Of a stretch of 64,000 bases of DNA, positions 15,771 through 24,859 are shown piece by piece. Under the pieces are notes generated by a model. The model made no database searches. It was not told the DNA's origin and was given only the letters and a program-made list of their open reading frames with translations. This DNA comes from Pelagovum sp. HNIBRBA483 (GTDB lineage Bacteria > Pseudomonadota > Alphaproteobacteria > Rhodobacterales > Rhodobacteraceae): positions 1,240,001 to 1,304,000 of the forward strand of contig NZ_CP162412.1 of assembly GCF_040931995.1 (NCBI RefSeq), in the 5' to 3' direction. Positions within the stretch are counted from its first letter, which is position 1. Each line of letters starts with the position of its first letter. Made by a program: the position numbers and the translations under genes.

Positions 15771-16079
15771 ATGACACCGTCAGATGATGAGAAATTCGAG
15801 GGGCGTTTGCATGGCGAGCAGCCTGATCCGGGACCAAAGGACCAGCTGATCATGCGGCTGATCTATATGATCCTGATTGCGATCATGATCAGCCTTGCGC
15901 AGACCATTCTGGGGGTTCTGACGATCATTCAGTTCGTGATCATGGTGATCAACAAGGGCAAGCCGAACGAACAGTTGGCTGAGTTCGGCACCGCGTTGGG
16001 GATTTGGGTGGCAAAGGCTGCGCGGTTCCAGACGGCGGCGAGCGAGGTGAAGCCTTGGCCGTGGACAGAACTGGACTGA
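15771..16079 (+). CDS. DUF4389-like membrane protein
   Basis: A 102-aa protein with one long hydrophobic stretch (LIYMILIAIMISLAQTILGVLT continuing to VIMVI, about residues 29-55), then NKGKPNEQLAEFGTALGIWVAK, the segment that characterises DUF4389 proteins. Three candidate starts exist (TTG, ATG, ATG); the last has GGGGGA 7 nt upstream and is used here. It sits 20 bp after the oxidoreductase, probably in one operon. Function unknown. Confidence 0.7.
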   Translation: MTPSDDEKFEGRLHGEQPDPGPKDQLIMRLIYMILIAIMISLAQTILGVLTIIQFVIMVINKGKPNEQLAEFGTALGIWVAKAARFQTAASEVKPWPWTELD

Positions 16080-16095
16080 GCGCGGCGCCTGCGTA

Positions 16096-16365
16096 ATGGC
16101 TGGTGGCTGGAGCCGTGACGGGGCGGTGAACGAACAGATCGAAGCTTCTATCAACGATGAGCTGGCGCGGTTGCGGGCGCAGCGCGGGCCGGTGGGCGAG
16201 AGCCTGCCGGAATGTGCTGAGTGCGGCGAGGAGATCCCGCAGAAACGGCGTGACGCGCTGCCCGGTGTGAAGCTCTGCGTGGACTGCGCCGCCGAGCGGC
16301 AGGGCCGGCAGCAGCAGCGTGGCGGGATCAACCGGCGGGGATCCAAAGACAGCCAGTTGAAGTGA
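16096..16365 (+). CDS. DksA/TraR-type C4 zinc-finger protein
   Basis: An 89-aa protein with the zinc finger CAECGEEIPQKRRDA...KLCVDCAAERQ at about residues 41-67, in the CxxC-x17-CxxC arrangement of the DksA/TraR family. It is much shorter than DksA and lacks the full coiled-coil with the acidic tip, so it resembles the short TraR-like or YbiI-like members. Whether it binds RNA polymerase is uncertain. It follows the DUF4389 gene by 16 bp. Confidence 0.8.
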   Translation: MAGGWSRDGAVNEQIEASINDELARLRAQRGPVGESLPECAECGEEIPQKRRDALPGVKLCVDCAAERQGRQQQRGGINRRGSKDSQLK

Positions 16366-16387
16366 GGCTGGTGATCTTCGGATCAGA

Positions 16388-17092
16388 ATGGAACAAATGA
16401 CTGATCTGCACGAATTCGGGCCGGAGATCTGGCTGTCTGACGGGCCGGTGATCAAGGCGGCGCTGGGGTTTCATTATCCGACGCGGATGGCCGTGATCCG
16501 GTTGACGGGTGGTGATCTGTTCATTTGGTCGCCGGTGGCGCTGACCGAAGGTCTGCGGGTGCAACTGGCGGAGATGGGTGTTGTTCGGTTCGTTGTCGCG
16601 CCAAACGGCTTGCATGATACTTATCTGGCGGAGTGGATGGCGGCATTCCCTGAGGCGGAGCTGCATGTGGCGCCGGGGCTGGCGGCAAAGCGGACCGATT
16701 TGGCCATTGAGGCAGAGTTGGGGAATACGGGTCCGTGGGCGGGTGAAATCGCGCAGGTGGTTATGGAAGGAAATAAGATCACTTGCGAGGTGGTCTTTTT
16801 CCACAAGCCGAGCGGCACCGCTTTGTTTACCGACCTGCTGCAACAGTTCCCGAGAGGGTGGCACAAGGGCTGGCGTGGCCTTATCGCGCGGCTGGATCTG
16901 ATGACAGAGCCGATGCCCGCCGTGCCGCGGAAGTTTCGCGTGGCATTTCGGGACCGGAAAAAGGCGCGTTCTGCGGTGCGGGCCATCCTGTCATGGCCTG
17001 TCGAAAAGGTGGTGATGGCGCATGGAACGCCGGTGACGGAGGATGGCGCGGCCTACCTGCGGCGGGCCTTTGCGTGGCTGAGGGCTGATTAG
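16388..17092 (+). CDS. DUF4336 family protein (metallo-beta-lactamase-like fold)
   Basis: A 234-aa protein with EIWLSDGPV near the start, FIWSPVALTEGLR, FVVAPNGLHDTYLAEWMAAFPEA and a late MAHGTPVTEDGA. The order of strands and the N/H motifs resemble a degenerate metallo-beta-lactamase fold, as in DUF4336, without the full HxHxDH site. It is the last of four closely spaced plus-strand genes. A second Met three codons in is an alternative start. Enzymatic activity is not established. Confidence 0.75.
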   Translation: MEQMTDLHEFGPEIWLSDGPVIKAALGFHYPTRMAVIRLTGGDLFIWSPVALTEGLRVQLAEMGVVRFVVAPNGLHDTYLAEWMAAFPEAELHVAPGLAAKRTDLAIEAELGNTGPWAGEIAQVVMEGNKITCEVVFFHKPSGTALFTDLLQQFPRGWHKGWRGLIARLDLMTEPMPAVPRKFRVAFRDRKKARSAVRAILSWPVEKVVMAHGTPVTEDGAAYLRRAFAWLRAD

Positions 17093-17124
17093 CGGCAGGA
17101 CAAGGCTGAGGGCCGCTCCCTCGG

Positions 17125-17215
17125 CAGGTCGTTGCTCGCTCAGCCCGGCGATTTGGGTGCGGTGTGCGGGGTTCGAATGTCTTTCGGATTTGGGGAGATA
17201 AAGTGCGTTGTGCCG
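17125..17215. repeat. Degenerate dispersed repeat, copy C
   Basis: It contains GGCGATTTGGGTGCGGTGTG and, 30 bp on, GGATTTGGGGAGATAAAGTG, the same two blocks in the same order as copies A and B near tRNA-His. The 234-bp gap between the DUF4336 gene and pepF holds only this repeat and a GC-rich hairpin. Confidence 0.5.
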
Positions 17216-17277
17216 CCGCTGGTAACGCCGCGCCGCGGCCCGCTTTGACGTTGCGCGTTAGTGTCTTCCTGGGCAGG

Positions 17278-17318
17278 CCCCGCGCCGCGGCCCGTTGATG
17301 TGTGGGCGCGGCGCGGGG
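17278..17318 (-). terminator. Strong GC hairpin after pepF
   Basis: CCCCGCGCCGC-GGCCC pairs with GGGC-GCGGCGCGGGG around a 10-nt loop, 9 nt past the pepF stop. There is no clear T-run, so it is a candidate terminator or mRNA end-stabiliser. Part of one arm (CGCGCCGCGGCCCG) is repeated about 50 bp away. Confidence 0.4.
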
Positions 17319-17326
17319 GGCAGGAC

Positions 17327-19138
17327 TTAGGCTTCTAGCGCTTCCAGCTCGTCGATCAGGCTTTCGATCATGCTCAGGCCTTTGTCCCAGAAGGCTGGGT
17401 CGGTGGCGTCGAGGCCGAAGGGGGCGAGCAGTTCCTTGTGGTGTTTGGAGCCGCCAGCGGAGAGCATATCGAAATACTTGTCTTGGAAGCCCTCGGGCGC
17501 GTCGCGGTAGGCGGCGTATAGGGCGTTTACCAACCCATCCCCAAAGGCATAGGCGTAGACGTAGAAGGGCGAGTGGATGAAGTGCGGGATATAGGCCCAG
17601 AAGGTTTCGTAGCCATCCGCGAAATCGAAGACGGGGCCGAGGCTTTCGGCCTGCACGCTCATCCACAGGGCGTTGATGTCATCGGGGGTGAGTTCACCGC
17701 CGCGACGGGCATCGTGGAGTTTGCACTCGAAATCATAGAAGGCGATCTGGCGGACAACGGTGTTAATCATGTCCTCGACCTTGCCAGCAAGGAGGGTTTT
17801 GCGTTGTTCCTTGGTTTCGGCGGCATCCAGAAGCTTGCGGAAGGTGAGCATCTCGCCAAATACGGACGCGGTTTCCGCGAGCGTTAGGGGGGTGGAGGAG
17901 AGAAGTTCACCCTGTGAGGCGGCGAGCACCTGATGGACACCGTGGCCCAGCTCGTGCGCAAGGGTCATCACATCACGCGGTTTGCCCAAGTAATTCAGCA
18001 TCACATAGGGGTGGACGGTGGTGACGGTCGGGTGGGCAAAGGCACCGGGGGCCTTGCCGTTTTTGACGCCTGCGTCGATCCAGCCTTGCTCGAAGAAGGG
18101 CTGCGCGAGATCGGCCATGCGGGGATCGAAGCCTGCATAGGCGGTCATCACGGTGTCGCGGGCCTCTTCCCAGCCAACGAGGCGGGTGTCTTCCATCGGC
18201 AGGGGCGCGTTGCGGTCCCAGACTTGCATCCGCTCCAGCCCGAGCCATTTGGCCTTGAGCGCGTAATAGCGGTGCGAAAGGCGCGGGTAGGCGGCGACAA
18301 CGGCGTTGCGCAGCGCTTCGACCACTTCCGGCTCGACATGGTTGGCAAGGTGGCGGGAGGTTTGCGGGGTCTCGAAGCCGCGCCAGCGGTCCTCGATCTC
18401 TTTCTCCTTGGCGAGCGTGTTGTGGACGCGGGCGAAGGTGCGGATGTTTTCCTCAAACACCTGCGCCAGCGCATGGGTCGCGGCCTCGCGCTGGGCGCGG
18501 TCTTGCTCGGTCAGCAGGTTGAGGGTGGCCTCGATGCCCAGTTCCTCGCCATCCACATCAAAGGTCAGGCCGGCGATGGTTTCGTCAAAGAGCTTGTTCC
18601 ATGCGGATGCGCCAACGGTGGACTGATCGTGGAGGAATTTCTCCAATTCGTCGGACAGCTGGTAGGGCTTCATCGCGCGCATCCGCTCGAAAACGGGGCG
18701 ATAGCGGGCGAGATCGGCATTGGCCTCCAGAAGGGCGTTGAACTGCACTTCTTCAAGGCGGTTGAACTCAAGGCTCCAGAACACCAGCGGCGTGGTGAAG
18801 GTGGTGATCTTGTCCTGACAATCGGAGAGGAACTTGGCGCGGGCGCTGTCTGTCGTCTGCTGGTAGTAGCGCAGGCCGGCATAGGACATGATGCGACCGG
18901 CGATGATGTCGATCTCTTCATAGCGCTGGACGGCCTTGAGCATGGCGGCGGCGTCGAGGCTGGCGAGTTTGTCTTCGTAATCGGTGGCGAAGGCGGCGCA
19001 TTCACTTTCGAGCCAGCCGAGATCGCGGGTCAGTTCCGCGCAATCGGGGGCGGGGTAGAGATCGGTCAGATCCCATTCGGGGAGGGGGCCGAGATCCTTG
19101 CCGCCGGTCAGAGTGGCGTCGAAGACGGGAGTGCGCAT
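17327..19138 (-). CDS. pepF: M3 family oligoendopeptidase (PepF type)
   Basis: A 603-aa cytoplasmic zinc oligopeptidase that cleaves short peptides. The zinc site is TLAHELGHGVHQ (HExxH) with a downstream glutamate in LTLAETASVFGEM. N-terminal helical segments (LPEWDLTDLYPAPD, IMSYAGLRYYQQT) match PepF/M3B proteins, and the length fits at about 600 aa. It lies 66 bp after an amidohydrolase gene on the same strand; the next two minus-strand genes upstream are close too, so a loose operon is possible. Confidence 0.92.
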   Translation of the reverse strand: MRTPVFDATLTGGKDLGPLPEWDLTDLYPAPDCAELTRDLGWLESECAAFATDYEDKLASLDAAAMLKAVQRYEEIDIIAGRIMSYAGLRYYQQTTDSARAKFLSDCQDKITTFTTPLVFWSLEFNRLEEVQFNALLEANADLARYRPVFERMRAMKPYQLSDELEKFLHDQSTVGASAWNKLFDETIAGLTFDVDGEELGIEATLNLLTEQDRAQREAATHALAQVFEENIRTFARVHNTLAKEKEIEDRWRGFETPQTSRHLANHVEPEVVEALRNAVVAAYPRLSHRYYALKAKWLGLERMQVWDRNAPLPMEDTRLVGWEEARDTVMTAYAGFDPRMADLAQPFFEQGWIDAGVKNGKAPGAFAHPTVTTVHPYVMLNYLGKPRDVMTLAHELGHGVHQVLAASQGELLSSTPLTLAETASVFGEMLTFRKLLDAAETKEQRKTLLAGKVEDMINTVVRQIAFYDFECKLHDARRGGELTPDDINALWMSVQAESLGPVFDFADGYETFWAYIPHFIHSPFYVYAYAFGDGLVNALYAAYRDAPEGFQDKYFDMLSAGGSKHHKELLAPFGLDATDPAFWDKGLSMIESLIDELEALEA

Positions 19139-19204
19139 GGGATACCTCTTCAGAATGTCATTTCCCCTCTAGATAGGGGAGGAACAGACGAGTTGAAAGG
19201 CGGC

Positions 19205-20056
19205 TTAGATGCGATAAAGCCGCGACGGGTTATCGACGAAGATCGCCTGCTGGTCCGCGGGATCGGGCACGGCGGTGAGAAAATCATTGAGAAGCGCGCC
19301 TGCGTCGGGCATCCGCACGCCGCCGAGCATCAGATGCGGCCAGTCGCTGCCCCACAGGCACCGCGCCGGATTGGCGGTGACGAGGCTTTTGATCAGTTCG
19401 TGCGTTCCATCGTAGCGGTAGGGGGCGGAGAGTTTGACCCATGCTTGCTCCTCCGCCAGTAGGGTGCAGAGCGCTGCGTGGCCCGCGCCGAGGCCGGAGG
19501 AAAGATCGGGCCATGCGCAATGGTCAAAGACGATTTGAACGGGCATTTGGCGGACATCCTCCGCCAGCGCTGCGAGGTGCAGATGCGAATGCGCAAGCAT
19601 TTCGATGTGCAAACCGCGCTCGGCAAGGGCGGGGGCAAGGCGCTTGGCGCCGTCCCAACTGAGCACGCCACCATGAACGTAGTTGAGCCGCACGCCGCGC
19701 AAGCCCGCATCGACGAGGCGGTCGAGGTCGGCCTCGGTCGCGGTGTCAGGCACGAGGCCGATGCCGGTGAAGCCTGCTCCCATCTGCCGGACAGCCTCCA
19801 TCGTGACGGAATTATCCTGCCCGTAGAGGATCGAATGGACGATCACGCCGCGCGTACAGCCGAGATGGGCGAGATGGGCGCGGTAGCGGGTGAGCCAGTG
19901 GTCGAGCGTGCCTGAGGGCGGATCTTCGACGCGTTTTTCTGAGAGGGGATAATCATCGCCGATCAGGTGGACGTGGGCATCACAGGCACCAGTGGGAAGC
20001 GCGGAAAGCGGCGCTTGGGGGGATTCAGTTGGGGATGCGGCGCGTGGGAGAGACAA
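19205..20056 (-). CDS. Amidohydrolase family protein (Amidohydro_2, PDC-hydrolase-like)
   Basis: A 283-aa TIM-barrel hydrolase. The metal/active-site strand DAHVHLIG occurs at about residue 25, with GLRGVRLNYVHGG, FDHCAWPDL and the C-terminal LWGSDWPHLML that places the catalytic Asp. The pattern resembles 2-pyrone-4,6-dicarboxylate lactonase and related sugar-lactone or anhydro-acid hydrolases. The substrate is unknown, and there are no lignin- or aromatic-degradation neighbours to guide it. Confidence 0.8.
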   Translation of the reverse strand: MSLPRAASPTESPQAPLSALPTGACDAHVHLIGDDYPLSEKRVEDPPSGTLDHWLTRYRAHLAHLGCTRGVIVHSILYGQDNSVTMEAVRQMGAGFTGIGLVPDTATEADLDRLVDAGLRGVRLNYVHGGVLSWDGAKRLAPALAERGLHIEMLAHSHLHLAALAEDVRQMPVQIVFDHCAWPDLSSGLGAGHAALCTLLAEEQAWVKLSAPYRYDGTHELIKSLVTANPARCLWGSDWPHLMLGGVRMPDAGALLNDFLTAVPDPADQQAIFVDNPSRLYRI

Positions 20057-20107
20057 GGGAGCAAACCTGTTTAAGTTTTGAATTAAGTATATCGTGTAAG
20101 AATCTGT

Positions 20108-21064
20108 TTAATAATGACTTTTGCCAAAGAAGGCGCATGTTTCCGTGAGGATCTTGGCGCGGATCGGGGGCGTTTCCATCAGCACTTCGTGGCGCGCGCC
20201 GGTCAGCATGTGCAACGTGCCGCCTTTCCAGCGGGACATGATGCTGTGAATGCGGGCGGGATCGACGATGCTTTCCTCGGTGCCGAGATAGGTCAGACAG
20301 GGAAGCTTTGGCGGGGTCATCGCGGCGAGGCGCCTTGTCTCGCGCAGGGCGGAGTAGACCCATTGCACGGTCGGCCCGCCGAGGGCCAGTGCCGGATGGG
20401 CCTGAAGCTGCCGGATCATGGCGGCGTAGGCTTCGCGATCAGAGGTCAGGCTGTTGGCGTCGAAATTATCGAAATCGAAGTGCATGTCGCCGGATTGACC
20501 GGGGGCGAAGTTCTGGCTCCGGCCCGTGAGCTGCGAGATGACGCCGATGGCGAGGGCCGCGGGGCGCAGCGCTGGGTGCATGTTGATGCCCCACATCGGG
20601 GCGGAAAACACCGCTGCCTGCACCGGAAGCCCGTCATGCAGGGCGCGTAGGCCAATGGCCCCGCCCATAGAATGCGCGATCAGGAAGAAGGGCGCGGTTG
20701 CGCCGAGATCCCTTGCCGCCGCGACCATCGCGTGCACATCATGTTGATAGTCGCGGAACTTGTGGACATGGCCCTTGGCCACATCGGGGACAAGGCGGGC
20801 AGCAAGCCCTTGGCCGCGCCAGTCGATCGTCAGGACGGAATAGCCGTTGCTGACGTAATCACGCGCTGTTTGCCCGTATTTCTCTGCGTATTCGGTACGA
20901 CCGGGGAACAGCAGGATGGTGCCTTTGGCGGGTTCCGCCGGCCAATAGACCACGCGCAGGCGCGGGCCATCGGCGGCGGTGATCCAATGCGCCACCACAT
21001 CCTTGGGGCCCTGTGCTACCTCTGCATAGAAAGGCGCGGGGGGAAGAGCGGTCGCCACGGTCAT
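20108..21064 (-). CDS. Alpha/beta hydrolase, lysophospholipase (PldB/monoacylglycerol lipase) type
   Basis: A 318-aa serine hydrolase with oxyanion region ILLFPGRTEYAEKYGQTARD, the segment LTIDWRGQGLA, and nucleophile elbow LIAHSMGGAIGL (GxSxG variant with AHSMGG). The late D (EESIVDP) and H (TGARHEVLME) complete the triad. Family members act on lysophospholipids or monoacylglycerols. It begins 4 nt after the SCP2-domain gene ends, so the two are likely co-expressed and may share a lipid context. Confidence 0.85.
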   Translation of the reverse strand: MTVATALPPAPFYAEVAQGPKDVVAHWITAADGPRLRVVYWPAEPAKGTILLFPGRTEYAEKYGQTARDYVSNGYSVLTIDWRGQGLAARLVPDVAKGHVHKFRDYQHDVHAMVAAARDLGATAPFFLIAHSMGGAIGLRALHDGLPVQAAVFSAPMWGINMHPALRPAALAIGVISQLTGRSQNFAPGQSGDMHFDFDNFDANSLTSDREAYAAMIRQLQAHPALALGGPTVQWVYSALRETRRLAAMTPPKLPCLTYLGTEESIVDPARIHSIMSRWKGGTLHMLTGARHEVLMETPPIRAKILTETCAFFGKSHY

Positions 21065-21068
21065 GGGC

Positions 21069-21359
21069 TCAGGCGAGGACGCCTGCGAGCTTCATCGCTT
21101 CGCCCATATCGCCATCGAGCGACAGCTTGCCCGTCATGAAGGCGGAGGTGGGGTTGATGTCGCCTTCGAGGATGCCTTGGAAGGTTTCGGCGCTGGCGGT
21201 GAGGGTGACGTTGGCGTCATCGTCGGCGGCGCGGACGCCGGACCCGTCGATCATGATGCTGCCTTCGCCCTCGATGACGAATTTGGCGGAACCGTCGTAG
21301 CCTGCGTCGCCAAGTTTCGCGCTGAGAGCCTCGACGGCTTTGGTGATGATCTCGCTCAT
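21069..21359 (-). CDS. SCP2 sterol-carrier-domain protein
   Basis: A 96-aa stand-alone SCP2 domain: AVEALSAKLG, KFVIEGEGSIMIDGSGV, VTLTASAETFQGILEG and the family-typical NPTSAFMTGKLSLDGDMGEAMKLAGVL. These proteins bind hydrophobic ligands such as fatty acids or phospholipids. It is followed almost immediately by a lysophospholipase-like hydrolase, which fits lipid handling. Confidence 0.9.
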   Translation of the reverse strand: MSEIITKAVEALSAKLGDAGYDGSAKFVIEGEGSIMIDGSGVRAADDDANVTLTASAETFQGILEGDINPTSAFMTGKLSLDGDMGEAMKLAGVLA

Positions 21360-21438
21360 GGAATGTCCTTTCTCTCGCGTGGCGCGATATTCTGTTCTGC
21401 GGTCTGGTATGACGCGCAGGTTGCGTTACATTTGGAAT

Positions 21439-21999
21439 ATGTCTGGTTTGTTCGTCTACCTCAAACGTGCCGTGGCGGCAGTCTGCGTGTGTTTTGCGCT
21501 TTCCGTCGCGGGAAATGCCCAAGAAGGACGCGAGGCGTTCCTTTTGGAGGCGCTTTCGAGTGCGGAGGCGAGCGAAATAGCTGGCATTCTTGATTCGTTG
21601 AGGGAAATCTGGGGGCAGAGCGGTTCACCGGCGATTGACCTGCTGCTGCGGCGCGGGGAAGAGGCGCTGGACGCGGGCGTACCGGAGGTGGCGGTGGAGC
21701 ATCTGACGGCAGCGGTGGATCATGCGCCGGAATTCGCAGCGGCGCGGGAGGCGCGGGCGCGGGCTTATTATCAGCTTGACCATATTGGCCCCGCGCTAGA
21801 TGACATCCGTGTGGTGCTGGCGCTCAACCCCCGCCACATTGGGGCGATGAACGGGCTGGCGACCATCTTGGAGGATGTGGGCCGCATCGAGGAGGCGCTG
21901 GCCGTACAGGAAAAGCTGCTGGAAATGATGCCTGCAGCGGAAAATGTCATGGCGGCCATCGGGCAGCTGGAAACGCAACTGAGTGGCCGCGACGCCTAA
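21439..21999 (+). CDS. Exported tetratricopeptide-repeat protein
   Basis: About 186 aa with a signal peptide (YLKRAVAAVCVCFALSVAGN, cleavage near NA-QE), then two to three TPR units: AIDLLLRRGEEALDAGVPEV, AAREARARAYYQLDHIGPAL and GAMNGLATILEDVGRIEEAL. Earlier in-frame ATGs exist at 21340 and 21409; the chosen start gives the cleanest signal peptide. TPR proteins mediate periplasmic protein contacts. It is divergent from the SCP2 gene and its end lies just before the helicase gene. Confidence 0.7.
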   Translation: MSGLFVYLKRAVAAVCVCFALSVAGNAQEGREAFLLEALSSAEASEIAGILDSLREIWGQSGSPAIDLLLRRGEEALDAGVPEVAVEHLTAAVDHAPEFAAAREARARAYYQLDHIGPALDDIRVVLALNPRHIGAMNGLATILEDVGRIEEALAVQEKLLEMMPAAENVMAAIGQLETQLSGRDA

Positions 22000-22036
22000 C
22001 CCACGCGCGCAGGCCCGCGAGGACGGGATCACGACT

Positions 22037-24859
22037 ATGGCCCATTCCCCGCATGCCGGGCGGATCACCGCGGTTCTTGGCCCGACCAACACCGGGAAAA
22101 CCCATTATGCCATCGAACGGATGTTGGCGCATCGCACCGGCATCATTGGCCTGCCGCTGCGCCTGTTGGCGCGGGAGGTTTATGACCGGATCGTAAAGCT
22201 GCGCGGGCCATCGGTGGTGGCGCTGGTGACGGGGGAGGAGCGGATCGTCCCCGAGCGTGCGCAATACTGGGTTTGCACTGTTGAGGCGATGCCGGAGGGG
22301 ATGGGCGCGGATTTTCTGGCGATTGACGAAATCCAGCTCTGTGCCGACCCTGAGCGGGGGCATATTTTCACCGATCGGCTGCTGCATGCGCAGGGCCTGC
22401 ATGAGACGCTGTTCATGGGGTCGGACACGATGCGCAACGCGATTGCGGCGCTGGTGCCGACGGCGCAGTTTCTGCGCCGCGAGCGGTTTTCGACCCTGAC
22501 CTATACCGGCTCGAAGAAGATCAGCCGGATGCCGGGGCGGGCGGCGATTGTCGGATTCTCGGTTGATAACCTCTATGCCATCGCGGAGCTGTTGCGCCGC
22601 ACCAAGGGCGGTGCTGCGGTGGTGATGGGCGCGCTCAGCCCGCGCACCCGCAATGCGCAGGTGGAGATGTATCAGAACGGGGATGTGGATTTCCTCGTTG
22701 CGACGGATGCGATTGGCATGGGGTTGAACCTCGATGTGACGCATGTGGCGTTTTCGGCGCTGCAAAAATTTGACGGGCAGCGGATGCGGCCCTTGCAGGC
22801 GGATGAGCTGGCGCAGATTGCAGGGCGTGCGGGGCGGCATATGACGCATGGCACCTTTGGCGTGACGGGTGAAGCACCCGAGATTGATCCGGCGGTGGCG
22901 GAGGCCATTCAGGAGCACCAGTTCCAGCCGGTGCGCAAGCTGCAATGGCGCAACAGCCGGATGGAGTTCGGCTCGGTCGCGCGGCTGATTGGGGCGCTGG
23001 AGAAAAAAACCGATAACCCGTGGTTCACCCGTGTGCGGGAAAGCGACGATCTGGCGGCGCTGAAGGCGCTGGCGGAGGATGCCGAGACACGGGCGCGGGC
23101 CAGTGATGGGCAGAGCGTCCGCCTGCTGTGGGATGTGTGCCGCGTGCCGGATTTCCGTGGGATCAGCCGTGGCGAGCATGCGGCGCTGCTGCGCGATCTT
23201 TATAGCTTTTTGCACGAGCGGGGGAGCATCCCGCAGGATTGGTTTGCGCGGCAGGTGAAACGGATCGACAGGCCAGAGGGTGACATCGACACGCTGTCCA
23301 AAAGGCTCGCTTATATCCGCACTTGGACCTATGTTGCGCAGCGGCGCGGCTGGGTGAATGACGAATCCCATTGGCGCGGGGAGACTCGCGCTGTAGAAGA
23401 CCGCCTGTCGGATGCGCTGCACAGTGCACTGACGCAAAGATTTGTGGACCGGCGGACGAGTGTACTCCTTCGCCGGCTCAAGCAGAAGGAGGGCCTTGTG
23501 GCCGACGTGAACGATAAGGGCGAAGTGACGGTAGGCGGCGAGTTCGTCGGCCGTTTGGAGGGGTTCCGGTTCCGGATGGACAAGACGGGGAGCCCCGATG
23601 AGGCCAAGACGCTTCGCGCGGCCTCCGTACAGGCACTTGCGCCGCAGTTTCATCTGCGGGCGGACCGGTTCTACAACGCGCCCGATACGGAGTTTGATTT
23701 CACCGAGCAAGGCGGCCTGATGTGGGGCACTGATGCGGTGGGCAAGCTGGTCGCTGGCGATGACCCTATGAAGCCGCAGGTGGTGGCGTTTGTCGATGAT
23801 GAAGCCGGAACGGAAGTGGCGCAGAAGGTGCAGCGCCGTTTGCAGCATTTCATCGACCGCAAAGTGGCTTCCCTCTATGAGCCGATGCTCAATATGCTGA
23901 AGGACGAGGCGCTGACGGGGCTGGCGAAGGGGTTTGCCTTCCGTCTGTCCGAGGGCTTTGGCGTGGTGCCGCGCGGGGAAGTGGCGCAAGAGGTCAAGGA
24001 GCTGGATCAGGATGCGCGCGGTGCGCTGCGCAAGCACGGGGTCCGCTTCGGCCAGTTCACGATTTTCATGCCGCTTTTGCTGAAGCCCGCGCCGACGCGG
24101 TTGCGTTTGGTGCTGTGGTCGCTGGCGCAGAAGTTGGACGAATTCCCCGAAGCGCCGCCGCCGGGGTTGGTGACGGTGCCTGCCGAGAAGGGCGCGGCGC
24201 CGGGCTATTTCGCGATGGCGGGCTATCGGGCTGCTGGCGCGCGGGCGATCCGCATTGATATGCTGGAGCGCCTTGCCGACATGCTGCGCGACAAGGACAC
24301 GCGCGGTGGGTTCGAGGCGACTGCGGATATGCTCTCGATCACCGGCATGACGCTGGAGCAGTTTGCCGACCTGATGCAAGGGTTGGGCTATAAGGCCGAG
24401 CGCGGTGAGCGCGTGAAGGTCAAGCCGCAAGCTGCTGATGTTGCTTTGGAAAGCACCTCTGGTGAGCCGGAGGAAGTGCCAGCGGAGACACCGAGCGAGC
24501 ACCCTGCGGAAGCGCCGCAAGAGGTGCCTGCTGAAGCCCCGAGCGAAGCGCCTGCGGAGGCGCCTGTTGAAGCGCCCGTGCCAAGCGATGACAGTGCGAG
24601 CGCCGAGGCGGAAGCGCCTGAGATGGAGGTGTTTTATACCTTTGCTTGGGGTGGCCGACAGCAGCAGCAGCGCGGTGGCAAGCCCGCCCGACCGGCGGGC
24701 GACAAGCCGCGTGGTAAGGGCAAGCCGAAGGGCAAGGGCGGAAAGCCGCAGCAGGGTGGAAAAGGCGGACAGCGCTTCGAGGCGCGGCCCCCGAAGGAAA
24801 AGAAGATCGACCCTGACAACCCGTTCGCGGCAGCACTTTCGGGCTTCAAGACCAAGTGA
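22037..24859 (+). CDS. SUV3-like superfamily 2 RNA helicase with repetitive C-terminal tail
   Basis: A helicase of about 940 aa. Motif I is LGPTNTGKTH near residue 15, motif II is LAIDEIQLCAD, motif V ATDAIGMGLN and motif VI QIAGRAGR, with a SUV3-like extension (VRKLQWRNSRMEF and downstream). In mitochondria SUV3 partners an exonuclease in RNA decay; the bacterial role is less clear. The last 150 residues change character: a Pro/Glu/Ala repeat (EAPAEAPVEAP type), then a Gly/Lys-rich basic tail. A GTG 18 codons earlier would overlap the TPR gene. Its stop overlaps the hslR GTG. Confidence 0.85.
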   Translation: MAHSPHAGRITAVLGPTNTGKTHYAIERMLAHRTGIIGLPLRLLAREVYDRIVKLRGPSVVALVTGEERIVPERAQYWVCTVEAMPEGMGADFLAIDEIQLCADPERGHIFTDRLLHAQGLHETLFMGSDTMRNAIAALVPTAQFLRRERFSTLTYTGSKKISRMPGRAAIVGFSVDNLYAIAELLRRTKGGAAVVMGALSPRTRNAQVEMYQNGDVDFLVATDAIGMGLNLDVTHVAFSALQKFDGQRMRPLQADELAQIAGRAGRHMTHGTFGVTGEAPEIDPAVAEAIQEHQFQPVRKLQWRNSRMEFGSVARLIGALEKKTDNPWFTRVRESDDLAALKALAEDAETRARASDGQSVRLLWDVCRVPDFRGISRGEHAALLRDLYSFLHERGSIPQDWFARQVKRIDRPEGDIDTLSKRLAYIRTWTYVAQRRGWVNDESHWRGETRAVEDRLSDALHSALTQRFVDRRTSVLLRRLKQKEGLVADVNDKGEVTVGGEFVGRLEGFRFRMDKTGSPDEAKTLRAASVQALAPQFHLRADRFYNAPDTEFDFTEQGGLMWGTDAVGKLVAGDDPMKPQVVAFVDDEAGTEVAQKVQRRLQHFIDRKVASLYEPMLNMLKDEALTGLAKGFAFRLSEGFGVVPRGEVAQEVKELDQDARGALRKHGVRFGQFTIFMPLLLKPAPTRLRLVLWSLAQKLDEFPEAPPPGLVTVPAEKGAAPGYFAMAGYRAAGARAIRIDMLERLADMLRDKDTRGGFEATADMLSITGMTLEQFADLMQGLGYKAERGERVKVKPQAADVALESTSGEPEEVPAETPSEHPAEAPQEVPAEAPSEAPAEAPVEAPVPSDDSASAEAEAPEMEVFYTFAWGGRQQQQRGGKPARPAGDKPRGKGKPKGKGGKPQQGGKGGQRFEARPPKEKKIDPDNPFAAALSGFKTK

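Noticed and set aside
17933-19462. 509-aa open frame antisense to pepF
   Set aside because: Mirror of a well-conserved peptidase; composition and lack of motifs indicate an antisense shadow.
21947-24520. 857-aa open frame antisense to the helicase
   Set aside because: It is a GC-rich shadow: Arg/His/Pro-rich, no domain, and the opposite strand encodes clear helicase motifs.
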